The notes beneath the pieces were generated by a model. It searched no databases and was not told where the DNA came from. It worked only from the letters and a program-made list of their open reading frames with translations. Shown in pieces: positions 11,124 through 23,509 of a stretch of 64,000 nucleotides of DNA. The stretch is from assembly GCA_025602915.1 (NCBI GenBank), contig JAHLJZ010000025.1, positions 215,336 to 279,335 on the forward strand. Direction: 5' to 3'. A program made the translations under genes and the position numbers. Source of the stretch: Paraphysoderma sedebokerense. Its lineage: Eukaryota > Blastocladiomycota > Physodermatomycetes > Physodermatales > Physodermataceae. Each line of letters starts with the position of its first letter. Position 1 is the first letter of the stretch.

Positions 11124-12603
11124 TTATTGAACAACACAGCTACTAAACCAGCTAGAAGAAACGGATTCCAACGGGCCCTGCCCGGGCCTAAACTGATCTC
11201 CATTCTCTCTGAAAAACTCATCCACCTTCTCTCCCTCCATTCCAGTCAGGTCTTTGTAATTTTTGCTTTTGATGTCCATCAACCCCTTACGCGTTGCCCA
11301 AAAATAATCCATCAAGAAATCAATGTCATATTGGTTCAATCCAGAAACATTCAAGAGAATGCGTTCCATTTCTTTCGGGGAAAGGTTCTGGTAAGACATA
11401 GTTCTACCCAACATCTTTCCGGCAATCGTAGCAATGGTCATGCCGTCCAAGCTGAAATGTAACAACATCTGTGAGGCGATCCCTCATTGAGTGAATTTAA
11501 CTTTTTGGGGACGTACCTATGCGGCCCAGTAATGCTGAAGATTTCCTTTTTGTGATTATCTTTCATAGAGTCATGCTGCAAAACTGCACTCGCGCTACGA
11601 AGTGTGTTAGTAAATAGAATATACACACTGTCATTAAGTATCTAGATTTACCTGATCGCGCAATCTTTTAGATTGACCGGAGAGAATTTACCTACAATCA
11701 CCGGTTAGTCAATCGGTCATTGCACAATGAAGTACAATTAAAGATCCAACCATCTCCTAGTGGGAGCGGAATAACGCCACGATTTTGTATGACTTCCGCC
11801 AGTAGCAGCATGCTAAGATTTTCAAAAGTAAATATCAGATATTAAGGAAATCCTGCTTAAAGTTCGACTTACTTTTGCTGGAAGAACGATTGACTGCCGA
11901 TTGCCGAATAATGAGAATCGCAGCCTTGGTAAGTATCAATCACTGCTGTTTCTGAAATCAATCCAAACTATACCGCAAAATGCACCAATTTTCTTTGATA
12001 GCCTTTTTCAAGTATGCTTCACAGTCAGCGAATTGTTTGAAAGATTCGCCCATCTGTCGCTTTTTTCTGTCGTCGTCACTCTGTTCTACTCCAGTGGCGC
12101 TATCGGCTTGAAGAGCTTCTTCATCGAGTTCTTGAACATGAACTTTGTCACATCCGACAACACTCATCATTACTACGCATTTTAAATCCATATTTCCCGC
12201 GGCGTCGATGTAAGATTTGGTATCTTCATAGCGTGTCTTCGAAGCGGGAGGAATGATGTAGATATGGGTTACCTCGTTATCGCGGATAGCAGATAACACT
12301 GTCTCCGGTTTCTCGGCTTTTATTTCAGTAACGATGGCTCCAAGGTTCTCTAGGTCTTTCCCGCGCTATTGGGGTGGACAGTGAACACCAAGCAAAATCG
12401 CGATTTCGAGGAGTGTCCAACTTACAGAAATATCGCGCACTCCAATAACGACTTTATTGAACATTTTTTCTCTTAGCATTTCTCTAGCGGTGTAAAAACC
12501 TAAGTGCTAATACGATTAGTGAAAATTCGGTCAATTCTCAATTGGCTCAACTGCCCGTACCGAGGCGGCTTTCGCACGTTGTGATGAGTACATTCGGGGC
12601 CAT
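11124..12603 (-). CDS. NmrA-like / atypical short-chain NAD(P)-binding protein
   Basis: Eight exons (12561-12603, 12426-12499, 11974-12365, 11873-11893, 11751-11812, 11652-11691, 11517-11594, 11124-11451) join to 345 codons. The N-terminus (MAPNVLITTCESRLGFYTAR) has the beta-alpha-beta start of a Rossmann fold, but the usual TGATG glycine motif reads TTCESRLG, so cofactor binding may be altered. It continues VVIGVRDIS, a typical NmrA block. Later come ILRQSFFQQNLLMLLLAEVI, a GVIPLPLGDGK segment and EIFSITGP, in the family order. NmrA-like proteins are NADP sensors or oxidoreductases; no substrate can be inferred. The gene includes a 21-nt exon (11873-11893) and a 40-nt exon. The Asp/Glu-rich insert around 12080-12130 is not part of the core fold. 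Confidence 0.82.
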
Positions 12604-12834
12604 TGCACTTGTTCAGAAAATATAGAATGTTGAATAGGTAACCAAGACTGGTTATATTATATGCGAGTACTTAATACAGGAAGCTGCCGCAACGAAAAAG
12701 CTTATTTGATTTACTTATCAGATGACGTCATTTGTATGCAAGAGACAATAATGTTCTTTTCGGTCAATGCAAAAATGCGATTAGATACAAGCTAGAATCT
12801 AAAACCTTCGCTGCTCGTCGCCATCTTGGCATGA

Positions 12835-15370
12835 CTACAAATCTAAAGTTAAATCGACAATTTTTGCATTACACCCTAAAACCAATTTTTTCGGCATCCC
12901 CGTTGCAGATTCCTTCTTGGTTTGAGTCTCTTTCGTTCTTTGTAGAAAATTGGATGTCAGTACCCTTTTCACATTCGATGTAGTGAGTAGAGAGATCAAG
13001 CAAATATATCCATACTTAGGCGCGTAATGTTGAGTTTCGGCGTCTTGTCGGAAATGACTTGTCTGGGTTTGGGTGGAATGTGTCACTTTATTTCGCAGAT
13101 TTAAAAGCATCAGACCGCGCCGTCGCATGGCCCATTCATTCCATTCATAATTTGGATCAATGTGTTTATCGAGGATATGTAGATCACTTTGGGTTCCGAC
13201 TTCGCAACTCAATGGTTTGGCACCCAAGAGTTGCTGCCGAGTAAATGACTTCGCCTGTGGATATTGAGAAATCAGAACTTTTACTCACCATATGTGAGTT
13301 ATGCATGGTCAATAAGCATACAAACGTTTTCTAATGCCTCAATACTAGGAAAATGTCCGTATAATTGCAACAACTGCACAAGACTCGCAGACGAGCGCGC
13401 ACATTTTAAAACGCCTTCGATTACTTTTTCTGGCTCGGCCGCAAAGTTTTGCGCATTTTCTTCATTTGCAAAGGCAAATAACCTATCTTTGTATCTCAGA
13501 ATACCGTGATTCCAATTCCCCGGGACGATTAAGCCATTTTGAGAGATCAAAGTCCAGGAACAAAAACCCTAAAATTCCATGTCAGTTTCTGCAGAAAAAA
13601 TTAGCTAGCGTAAATTTTCTACCCCGTATTCAACAGGCAATTGATAATATTGCGTGCAGTTTCCAGGATGCAAAACTTCGATGTTCTTATTAATTTTTTT
13701 GATGTTATCTGCAAGTTGAGAAGCTCGGACTATCACTATGTCGTCTAGTGCAAAAATGATGTCAATTTACAGGTTTGAAAACATTTGATGCTGAAAAAGA
13801 GATTACCTTTCAATGTTTTCGGCTCAATATCCTTTCGCAGGCTGGCACTCGAATCAATCAGAGCCTGTGGCACATCCACAGAAAACAATTTCGAATGGTA
13901 ACCGATATTTGTGAATAATCCATGCCTGAAAGCCAAAGCAAATAGCTCATCCTGATATACTTCCCACATATTGGCAACAGAGGTAAAAAGCGGCTAATCA
14001 TAGAGAATGTCAGAACGCATTATTAGAACGACTTTACTATGCGATTACTCACATAGACTTGCTCGACAGGAACCGCGTTCCTGGCTTTGCATAAGTTTTG
14101 AAGACTTGCGATGGTGGAATCATATTTTTTGTTCAAAGCATCCAGAACTTCCCGACTTTTGAGGACTTGTTCTTTAATTGCATCCATGTAAATTGAATAT
14201 TGTCTATAGAAAATTAGGATTGTCTTAGTCTGCTCCAGGTCGAAGCTATCCGGTATTTGAATAGTTGAATTTTGGACGTATTCTGTGACCGCTGTGAGCC
14301 GTTTAATCATATCTTCCGAATCTTCAACCTCAATCTTGATTGAGTTGCTTAAGGTGTCCAATTCTGTGGCGCATAAATCTCGCACTGTATAAAATCCCAG
14401 TCAGAGAAATGAAGACAGACGCATCCTGAGAACGACATTTACCATTTTCTATTTTTGCGCCACCTTTACCCAGTGATTTGTTGAAAAGTCTTATACCAGT
14501 AACAACTTTTGTCAGATTGCTTAACTGTTTCTCTTTATCCGCGCGAGACATAGAGTGGAAGTTCGAAATCTCGGATCTTGGGAATACTGATTCCAGAGCG
14601 ACTACAGCGTATCGGTTAATTTATGAATGCAAGGTGTTTCATTTAGTAAAGCACTTATCACCTGTGGCCTCTCTGACTACTTCAATGTCGGTTGGGTTTC
14701 CGGCATTGGATTTGAGTAGAATGTATGTAACGATGAGCTTATACAAGTTTTCCGCCGCTTGTGTAGTTTTGACGTTCCATGTTTCAGTTATATCTTGAAG
14801 CAAAGATTTGATTGTGGCTTTTCGCCGCAATTTTTCCTTGTGAAGGAATTCGGCTGATCAATAAAGCAAAACAGGAATTGATAGTTATGACTTCATCATA
14901 TGCGTTTGGTTATCATCCGTGTGGTTTACCTTGAACAGGGAATGTGGTATCAAAATAGACTTGCATCTTCACTGTCTCGACCAACGGATTGTTTTGGCTG
15001 ACTATAATATCTACGCATATCTATCATTTGTTAAGTCTTCATTATTATCTGCTATACACTAATGATGTCAGCAACAAGGAAATACCTTTATCAGTCTTTC
15101 TATGTCCTCCCTTGTGAATTCATTTTCTAGGTAAAATTCATATTTGGGATTAAGTACTACACTCCGGACGATAAATGCTGCCAGTGTATCTGTTATATTT
15201 GTCAAATTCCATCCGTTGGACACTTCCTCTGTTCGACTGCTAACGTTCTGTGATCGTTGAGGCTGTACTGCTGAATTCTGTTTCACCCCGGCCGATTTTA
15301 GAGCGAAGGATGCTCTCGCTACGATTTCCCGGATTACTTGCCCAATGATGGCGTCCGATGATGATGCCAT
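12835..15370 (-). CDS. CFAP206: Cilia- and flagella-associated protein 206
   Basis: CFAP206 is an axonemal radial-spoke/C1d-associated protein needed for flagellar beating. Ten exons (15086-15370, 14930-15020, 14662-14853, 14443-14601, 14053-14384, 13807-13993, 13623-13744, 13326-13568, 13016-13254, 12835-12937) join to 650 codons, close to the 622 of the human protein. Family blocks: VETVKMQVYFDTTF, NAGNPTDIEVVREAT, ALESVFPRSEI, NLTKVVTGIRLFNKSLGKGG, QNGLIVPGNWNHGILRYKD, CEVGTQSDLHI, NYEWNEWAMRRRG and LRNKVTHSTQTQTSHFR. The start at 15370 (MASSSDAIIGQVIREIV) aligns with known N-termini, and no upstream ATG is in frame. Its presence is the strongest sign that the organism makes flagellated cells. 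It is divergent from the XRRA1-like gene. Confidence 0.92.
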
Positions 15371-15759
15371 GTCAGCTACAGAAATCACTCTCTTCGGTGG
15401 TGATTCGGAATTGTTGGGTGGTAGTGCAGGCAGTTTCCCCTCACCTCGCGATTTCAAGCAAATCAGTTTGAAAATCGCTGGCGTTTTATCTATTGCGCCT
15501 AAAGCCTCTCTACAAATAATCTGGAATGCTCGTGCAACCGAATCACAAACAGATCAATATTTTTTCAGTGTAGAGCGTTCATAATATGCTTCCAATAAAA
15601 TGCAGTGCTGATAGTAACTGCAATCCCCGGGATGTCTCTTTACCTAGGAGCCAGCGGGAGAGGCACCAGACACGTTCCAAAAGACTGAATATCCCTTTCA
15701 TAGTATGTAAATTCGGCATCCTTAGTGATTATCATGATTTCAAAGTTAACTAATAAGTG
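15371..15759. promoter_or_regulatory. Divergent intergenic region between CFAP206 and XRRA1-like gene
   Basis: The 389 bp between the two start codons must hold both promoters if the start calls are right. A short frame starting at 15632 (MSLYLGASGRGTRHVPKD) could be an upstream exon of the rightward gene, but no convincing splice site joins it. No TATA box or other motif was recognised. Confidence 0.4.
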
Positions 15760-17671
15760 ATGAAGGAAAAGATTACAGGTATCTCCGAACCCAGCCTCGT
15801 ACAAGCGCTTGATATCACCAACCGTGATCTCTCAAGCTGGGAAGCCAGAGACTTTAAAGGATACATTAACTTAAAAGACATCGAAGCCGGCGGAAATTGT
15901 TTGTCACTGGATGCGTTCATTTATTTACAGAATTTACAAGCGCTCAATTTACAGTGCAACAATATTACCGTTTTCCAGATAGATTGTTTGTCGGACCATT
16001 TTAAGCACTTGAAAGTACGTAATACTGCGATTTTTAACTACACGACTTGGCTTTCAGTCATTTTTAACTGATACCCTGCAAGATATTGGACCTATCATAC
16101 AATGCGTTGAACTCAGATGCCATCATAAAAATCTCTGAGTTACCAAATTTATACAAATTAAATCTTTCAGGGAACGACATAGATTGGTTTCCAGATTGCG
16201 CTGATATCGCTCAGGCACCCCTGCCCTCTACCACAGTTGCCGACAGGTTTCAAGGCTTCCCTAAGCTACAATATCTCGATTTGGATTCCAATCGAATAAC
16301 CGATCAGTTATCAATTACCCACATCTCGAAATTGCCGAGGTCTGTGACAATTTCTCTAGAGTGAGTTTTGCATGGAGCTGAGATTAACATTGTTGCGGGT
16401 TTAGTCTCAGGTGTCTACGACTTGACAACAATCAGCTGCCTTCTTTAATTTGCTTGCAGCCAGTTGAGCAGGAAGATTTCATGTTTGAGGGATTCAAACA
16501 GTTGGAAGAGCTCTCTATTATTGGCAACAACATCAAAACATGGAATGACCTACTTCCATTTGCATTTTTGCCAACTCTGAAATTAATTTATGTAGATCAA
16601 AATCCTGTCATTCTAGAGGCAAATCAAGATGGTAATCAAGCTACTTTATACTGCCTTATTATGCCTTTTATTGGAAGTATCTAACCTTTTATTTTCCCAG
16701 TCATAGATAGTTTTCTTACATTCTGTGCGGAATGCAATATTCTTTTGGGTGATGAACGCTTTTCTCGCTTGCTTCCGTTAAGTCATTCTCAACTCCAAAG
16801 AAATCATTACGATCGCAAGGAAAACAGTTACTTCAATGCAAGTTTGATGAACTATAATAGCTTCAAAATTGTAGAAGATTATTCTTCGAATTTCTATCCC
16901 GGCGGCCATCATTCGCGCGAAAACCTGAAAGTCTCTCCTAACAAACTTGTTCTTGATCCCATTTCTAATGGTGATTCAGTCTCGGCTTCTTTGAATCTTG
17001 AAGCTCAAGAGGCATCTTTCGGGATCGAAGATAATTTCTTTATAACAGGCACTAATTTGGAAGAAACGTCAAGCTTGCCTGACCTAAATGACCAACTCGA
17101 AGCATTAGATTTGGATGCATACTTCTCACAATACTTTATATGGAATCCCGTAAATCGAGGATACAATCACTTTTTCCCTAAAAGCATTCAGGATTCTGTT
17201 CGTCTGCTGCGGCAAGCACTCGCCAATCCCGTCTTCTATTGGCGTATTGTTGATAAGACATACACACAACATACTTTCGCGACTAGGCAGAAAACTTTGA
17301 GATGTAACGATAGAGTTCAAAAAGATATACGGCGCAATCATTTCAGAAGCAATTCTTCTAGTTTATATTTTGTGTATGCAAAATCTGTGTCTAACGTCAC
17401 CAGTAAAAAGACTGCACTAGCTTTTAACAGTGGACTCGGTCAGCTCGATAACAGTTCGCGGAATTTTAACTCATTGGACTGCGTTGATATTCAAGCAACG
17501 AAGACGTTAGGAAAGCACCCTTCAATGAATCTACTGGAAGATCAGTCGCATCGCGTAAATCAAAAGTACGAGAGAGATGGAGTAAGTGATTTACAACAGA
17601 TGATGAATCAAGTGGTTATAAAATTGCAAACATTGGAGCAAAAAATTAGGTATCACAGATGGAATATTTAG
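15760..17671 (+). CDS. Leucine-rich repeat protein, XRRA1-like
   Basis: Four exons (15760-16014, 16083-16360, 16405-16631, 16701-17671) join to 576 codons. The N-terminal 290 residues are leucine-rich repeats of the SDS22-like type: LQALNLQCNNIT, LKILDLSYNALNSDA, LYKLNLSGNDIDWFPD, LQYLDLDSNRITDQ, LRCLRLDNNQLPSL and LEELSIIGNNIKTW. The spacing, and the closing block LLPFAFLPTLKLIYVDQNPV, resemble the end of the LRR domain of X-ray radiation resistance-associated protein 1. The second half is low complexity with a C-terminal coiled-coil start (VVIKLQTLEQKIR). The true start may lie in an unseen upstream exon. At the 3' end a further open frame (17716-17868, RELKATISHFMMRPLKE) continues the coil but would need a frame-breaking splice and runs antisense to the end of TERT. 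The link to cilia is only suggested by the neighbour. Confidence 0.62.
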
Positions 17672-17811
17672 CATGGAGTAAGAATTTCATTAACCAATAC
17701 TTCTGGAAATTCTAGCGCGAGCTCAAAGCCACTATCAGTCATTTCATGATGAGACCTCTTAAAGAATCTTTTTTGAAAAACAATGAAGGACATGAAGAGG
17801 CCCAGATTAAA

Positions 17812-20800
17812 TTAATACAGAATCATTTTCATCACATCGTTTCTAGTATCATCAAATACTGCTCGTAGGCTTGGCAAGCGATGGGGCGGTATGCAGATCT
17901 GCTGGCGTGTCAAATAAAGTTGATGTAGAATAAATGGATACCGTGTCTGCTTTTTCTTGAAAACTGTACGAAATGCCGTAATTGCGAGCCTTTATGGAAG
18001 AGGCAACCGATCAATACATGGACGAAAGTGTATCAAAATCAAAAACTATGACAAGTACAGCAGACATTTACCATCGAAAGTCACACTGCGAAATTGTTCT
18101 GACCGCAGAATCTTCACAGGAACCAGTTACATTCAATCGATTTAAAACCATATGCCGACCGAATTTAACGGTATCGGAAATTGCATCTATAGGAAATAAC
18201 GGGTCAACGTCGAGTCAGCTATATCGACGAGAATAATATGATGCTACGCACCAAGTAAATATGGTTCGTCCACATGAACACCACTTTTTGAGAGTTCCTT
18301 CACATAAACGTGACACTTCATCGCGCAGAGGCAGAACATTTGATATATGTTCAACATAACAATATGCTCCGAATTGATATCTAGATCGAAAAGTAAACCG
18401 ATACACTTTGATTTCAAAAACCTTGGTTGGCCATGTTAACCCATCGATTCATGATCAAGCGAACAAGGAGCCTCTGTGGGATAGGCAGTCACAAGACTTA
18501 CTGCATAAATTTATTTCTTAATGTTCTCAGCGGCTCCTTGGAAGTCGTGACGGTCAAAGTGATGTCAATATCTAATATCAAATAATGAATAGTTTAGGAG
18601 TAGTTGAAGCAGAACTGTATCGTCTCAGCAGATATAGTAGAAGTTAAGAAAGGATACAGTTCCCACAATATCTGGTCATATCGCTCCTAACTTCTAAGGA
18701 CGTCGTGTCGATGAGAAGGCCGCACCACGGAAAATCTGTCGTGGAAGAGCGGACATTCATTCAATCGATTGCAATAAGGAGAGTCAAACTTAAATAAAGG
18801 AATAATTCTTAGACGAGATGAATTTCGTCACTTCACCTTGCATCATCATGGGAACATCGAGCCCACCAACTCGGATTTCGAAGTTGGCGATAGTTTTATC
18901 GTGATTAATCAAACATCCGTACTCAGGGTGACCTTTACTCATAACATTAACGAACTTTACTGCCGTTAATTCATCCATTGTCATTAGAATAAAGTCGTCG
19001 ACAAAATGAGCCAAAACCTGGTCGGAGCAGAATGCGTTAGGAGTTCATAATCACTAAGAATGATTAATTAGCCGCTGCATACAGTGTCATTCGCTTCGAT
19101 GAATTTCAACTTTTCTGACTCCATGTCTTCATAATAGAAACTAAAATCGAAATAAGTCAGTACATGTGCCTTTCAGAGGTCTCATGAGACGATACGAACC
19201 TGCACAACAAACACGATATCACTGAACCTTGAGCGATTCCTTCCACCTGTTGGTAGTATTCATTGTCCAATTTGATTATATTTCCAGTAACGTGCTCACT
19301 GACGAGATTAAGAATATTTTTCGATGATTCGTACTTATGAACGACCTAGATAGTTAATAGAATATGAGCAGTCGTAAATTAGAGAATAAGCTATGTAATA
19401 TTCAAAAAGGATGCTATAGGCTAAAGGAAACAAACATTATCGACAAAAATTGTATTTTTGTTTCTGCTGGACATATCTTGAGCAAAACAAGGAAATTGCG
19501 GGAATTCATCTACAAATATGAATTAGTACTTCCCTCCTGAATATTGGAGGTTGCACTTACCACTTCCTATCGCCCGTCTCATAAATCTTTTCTGGATTCG
19601 ACCCGCAGATAATGTCAATGTCGAAAACCTTTGCATCAAATATTCATCCTAGTGCAATTGTTAAAAAAATCATGGAAAGATATTTCGATTTTAAGAGGCC
19701 TCACCTGCTTCAACACCTTTTTGACAACGTCCAATAATTTGTCATGTTTAATAGAATCGAAACAAGACTTCACATCCATTTTCACGAAGTAAATTGGAGG
19801 CAGGCTAATATTGCCATTATTACTTTACACACCGTCTTCAGGTAGTAAAAACCTAAAAACAAACCGATTGCTCCGAGACGTTTTCATTTCTTGTAGCACC
19901 AACTGCTTAAACATTTTAAACTTTCCATATACTTCATTTACACCCAATACGCTCCCTTTTAAAGGGCGCAACCCGTGAAGCTAAAATCCATGTTCAAAAG
20001 CCGACAAGACGGTTATATTGCGTACGTTCAATGTGAATTGCACTCAAATGATACCAACGGCTTCAAACTTTAACGCTTGGAAACTATTCTGCAAGGTGGC
20101 ATTCACTGCGATTTTTTTATTAATTTTGTATGTGAATTTTGATTCGGTACCTGTAGTTGAGAAGGCGAAAGGAGTTCCCGTTTCAGTCAAAATGCGAGGT
20201 CGAAATAATGATTTGAATCTTCCTGCCGGGGTAGACTCGTCTATTTTCGGTATATTCTTATTGAAACAACCAGCCGATTATTAAAAGAACAAGCAGAAAC
20301 GAAACAAAAACCATTGCACCTTCACTTTTATTTGAGTTTTCTTACTCAAGTTGATGATTAATCGAAGCCCAGATTCTTTGGGCAGTAAGCGAACAGTCGA
20401 GAAGCCGAGAGATCGATTGGCAATTATCGAGATTGCAGTTTCCTGTATTTATACAATTAGAGAATGCTGTTATGAGCCCGAAATTTAAGGAAGGGAAATG
20501 GGGCATTATGTGCCTTATCCATTTTTTTGAATAATTTTTTAACGAATGATTTAACCACTGGCTTCCGCAATTTCATCCACACATCTTGCCGGTAATAAAA
20601 TATTCTATTTCGATAAGGGGTTGCATCCGTTACGTAAAAGTTTGTCTATGAGCATAAGTATCCATTGTCAGACCATTGTCGTATGCAATGAAATGGTATT
20701 ATTGCAGCAAGGGAATACTAACTCTAACTAAGGGAATAACATAGTGGTTCATCACCCAATAGCACCATTCGTAAAAAATTTCTTTTTGTTTCGTTGCTTC

Positions 20801-23509
20801 GCTTAAGGGGACGTCTCGTTTGCCGCCTGTTATCCAGGATATATCTTGAATCTAACAAAGTCTTTTGTCAGAGAAAGGTTTGTTTGGAGATATGAGCGTG
20901 AACTGTACCTTCAATCCCTGCACTGTTTCATGCAATGATATCGACTCGTACTTCCTAAGTCGTAAATAACGAAATACGTCTGATTGAGAGATGACAAGTA
21001 GTATTAGCTTAATTCAGAAGCGAAGTTGCCATTGAAATGGATAGAAACTTTTCATAAAATTATCAAAATTTTTCTTAGTGCCCCACATGGATGATGGTAC
21101 CACATTGACTACGGACGAATACACAAATCGGTAGACCTGTAAAAATAGAGATGCAATATTAAAAAGTGGTGCTCCGGTCTGCGAATTTAAATAAAACCCA
21201 CCTGATAATAGCTGGAATGGCAAGTAATTGGAAAGGTGCGATCTTTCTTCTTCGGTTTCGGTGGCTTCGAAATTTGTATACCCGTTAAATTGCCCGTGAC
21301 AGACATACCCTCCTTTTGAATAATGTTCGGGGACCGCGCTTGCATACCGGATTGATTTGGCTCGGGTTGGTGCAACTGTGGCGATGTGTGATCACTGATA
21401 ATATTTGACTTCATGCCGCCCAAAAATGCAAGGGTGAAAATTACTGGAATATTCAGTCCGGCGAAATGAATATGGTAAATTACCTGCAATGGACAATTCC
21501 GACCGATAAGTGATTTGTAGTTTAACTTGCGATGTTCCTGAACCATCAATCGGATGCTCGTTACTATGTTTTTCAATCTCCACGGAAGCTTGAGGTATCC
21601 CCCCTGTAATCACTTGTTAGTTCTTGAACATAAGTAGAATTTAAATTCAGGCACTACCATTAATTGATCTGCGGGAAAGAAATATTCAGCCCCATGTGAG
21701 TTCGAAAGGGTGCCATTGAGCACAGAATCAAAAATATTCGGTAGTCCGAATTGTTTTGGGAATATATGGGCAACAATTCTGATAATATCTTGGTCAGAGG
21801 GATTGAGACGTCGTGCATTGAGCACCGCTATCAAGGCAAAACACATTCATCAGTGTTGATAGAAACGCTGTGGGACATATCTAGAAAATGGAAATTCCAT
21901 ACATCGGGCTGGAAGGCCATTGATAAGCCCTCCTGATTTCGGATTTTTTTGAGCATCTCCATATAAGGTACGACGACGATGAAATAATATCAAGGACAAC
22001 GGGAAGGCTTTAGTCCGCTGTGATACTTTTCTCAGCGCAACTGATGGATTAACAGCACGCATCGATGCTGCATTTTCGGAGTTGCGGTCATCACATTTGG
22101 CATCTTCACCCGTTTTCACTCGTTTTACCGAAGAGAATTCATGAAAGATTTCTTGCTTTCGTTTACAACCAGTTGGATGAATAACATCAGTGGAAGTTTT
22201 CATACGCTTTGATTGCATATCTACATCATCCGACATGTCTCGCTGGCGTTTCCGCCCTTGTACGCAGAGAGTTACAGCCTGAATTGATTCTTGCCATTCT
22301 GCTTCCGTTGTGGCTTGAACTGTCGTCTTCTTCCTCCTGCCTGGTCGCGTTCTCTTTGATTTGCGCTTTCGGGCACGAGCTGACGTCGTCTGATCAACCT
22401 CACTATGTGGATCTGTCGTTCCACCTGGGCTTCCTGACATATCATCGATATTCTTAACCTTGTTACTGACGATTTCTTTCCGTCTCCTCCACAAGGATTT
22501 TGGGACCACATTCCGAATGATAGTTTTGCTAGTAGTTGGTGGCCCTGAGAGTGTAGGGTTCAATTCATTGTTCGACGATATTATGCAACAAATATGCGTA
22601 CCGCAAAGTTGAAAGCTGCAACCATTCGGTAGTGCCACAAACATTGACGTCTTCGACAATAGATACTCCATCATTTCATCCCCAATTCTAGAAGTTTGAG
22701 ATTTTAATCCCTGTCAACAACTGTCTTTCGTATGGCAATAGCGAGAATCACTAGCCTTGAATGCAAAATTTCCCAATTGGCACTGCGTAAATAGTTAACC
22801 AACGTGTTCGGGAAATAATTCTCAAATTCGGCTGCTCCCGGCCTGGTGGATTTCGATTTAGACTGGATTAAACCCATAATTGTTACTTGACGTCCAATAG
22901 ATGCACCACATAACCACATTAAGGAATTCCTACCCGTCGATAACCGAATGACAGCAAATTTTTGCCCAGAAATTGCGGATTCACAAATTTTGAGATGACT
23001 CTATTTACGATCTAAAAAAATAGATAATATAATTTGGTCAGAGGCCGTCCACAATCACACACAACCCTGCCGTCATCACTTACTTCGCTTTGGCTCGAAG
23101 TATTCCCAACGCTCACTTGACTGGACAGCAAATTTACATCCAACTGAGAACCCTGAGCTTCTTTTCTAATAGTCAGAGGAATAAGTGGAATATCCCATTC
23201 ATAAATGACCACAAACAATTTCTGTATAAATGACTTGTAGTCGGCTGAATCAGAATGTCGGACTATGAAATGTCGCGGAGGAATAGATGGCAACGCTGGG
23301 ATCCTAGATACTAGTATGGACAAAAGACTTTGCGCTGATGGACATACTGCCTGCAGCAGAATAGGAGGCCTCGGGTATCCCTCCTCACTCATATCCCTAA
23401 CGACTTCAATGAGGTAGTCGAAGAGTGGGTCTCGCGCCAACCGGTGTTCAACTCGGCACGATCTTTTTAGTGATTCAAATTCGTACATAAGAGAGCTTTC
23501 TGCACACAT
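17812..23509 (-). CDS. TERT: Telomerase reverse transcriptase
   Basis: The catalytic subunit of telomerase, spread over many small exons. In order on the minus strand: an N-terminal domain with NLLSFGYRR (about 22950), FENYFPNTLVNYLRSANWEI (about 22810) and SMFVALPNGCSFQLCGTHI (about 22620), matching the TEN domain; a basic linker; the RNA-binding domain with the QFP motif HIFPKQFGLPNIF (about 21750) and a T-motif region (VVPSSMWGTKKNFDNF, about 21090); motifs 1-2 STVRLLPKESGLRLIINLSK (20339-20402); motif A FVKMDVKSCFDSIKHD (Asp codon 19774-19776); motif B GIAQGSVISCLLC; motif C HFVDDF (VDD codons 18994-19002); motif E FPWCGLLIDTTSLEVRSD (about 18680-18735); and the C-terminal extension with LLFDLDINSEHIVMLNIYQM and AISDTVKFG. 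Both catalytic aspartate sites are intact. The start at 23509 is the first Met of an open exon. The final exon, ending 17812, is less certain. One intron (22688-22755) appears to be GC-AG. Confidence 0.93.

Noticed and set aside
17957-18236. Plus-strand frames that seemed to continue the XRRA1-like gene
   Set aside because: The minus strand carries the TERT C-terminal extension (LLFDLDINSEHIVMLNIYQM, AISDTVKFG), which has real family similarity.
20018-20284. Plus-strand frame of 88 codons with a hydrophobic segment, like a small membrane protein
   Set aside because: The minus strand here encodes TERT between motif 2 and motif A (INKKIAVNATLQNSFQALKF), so the plus frame is a shadow.
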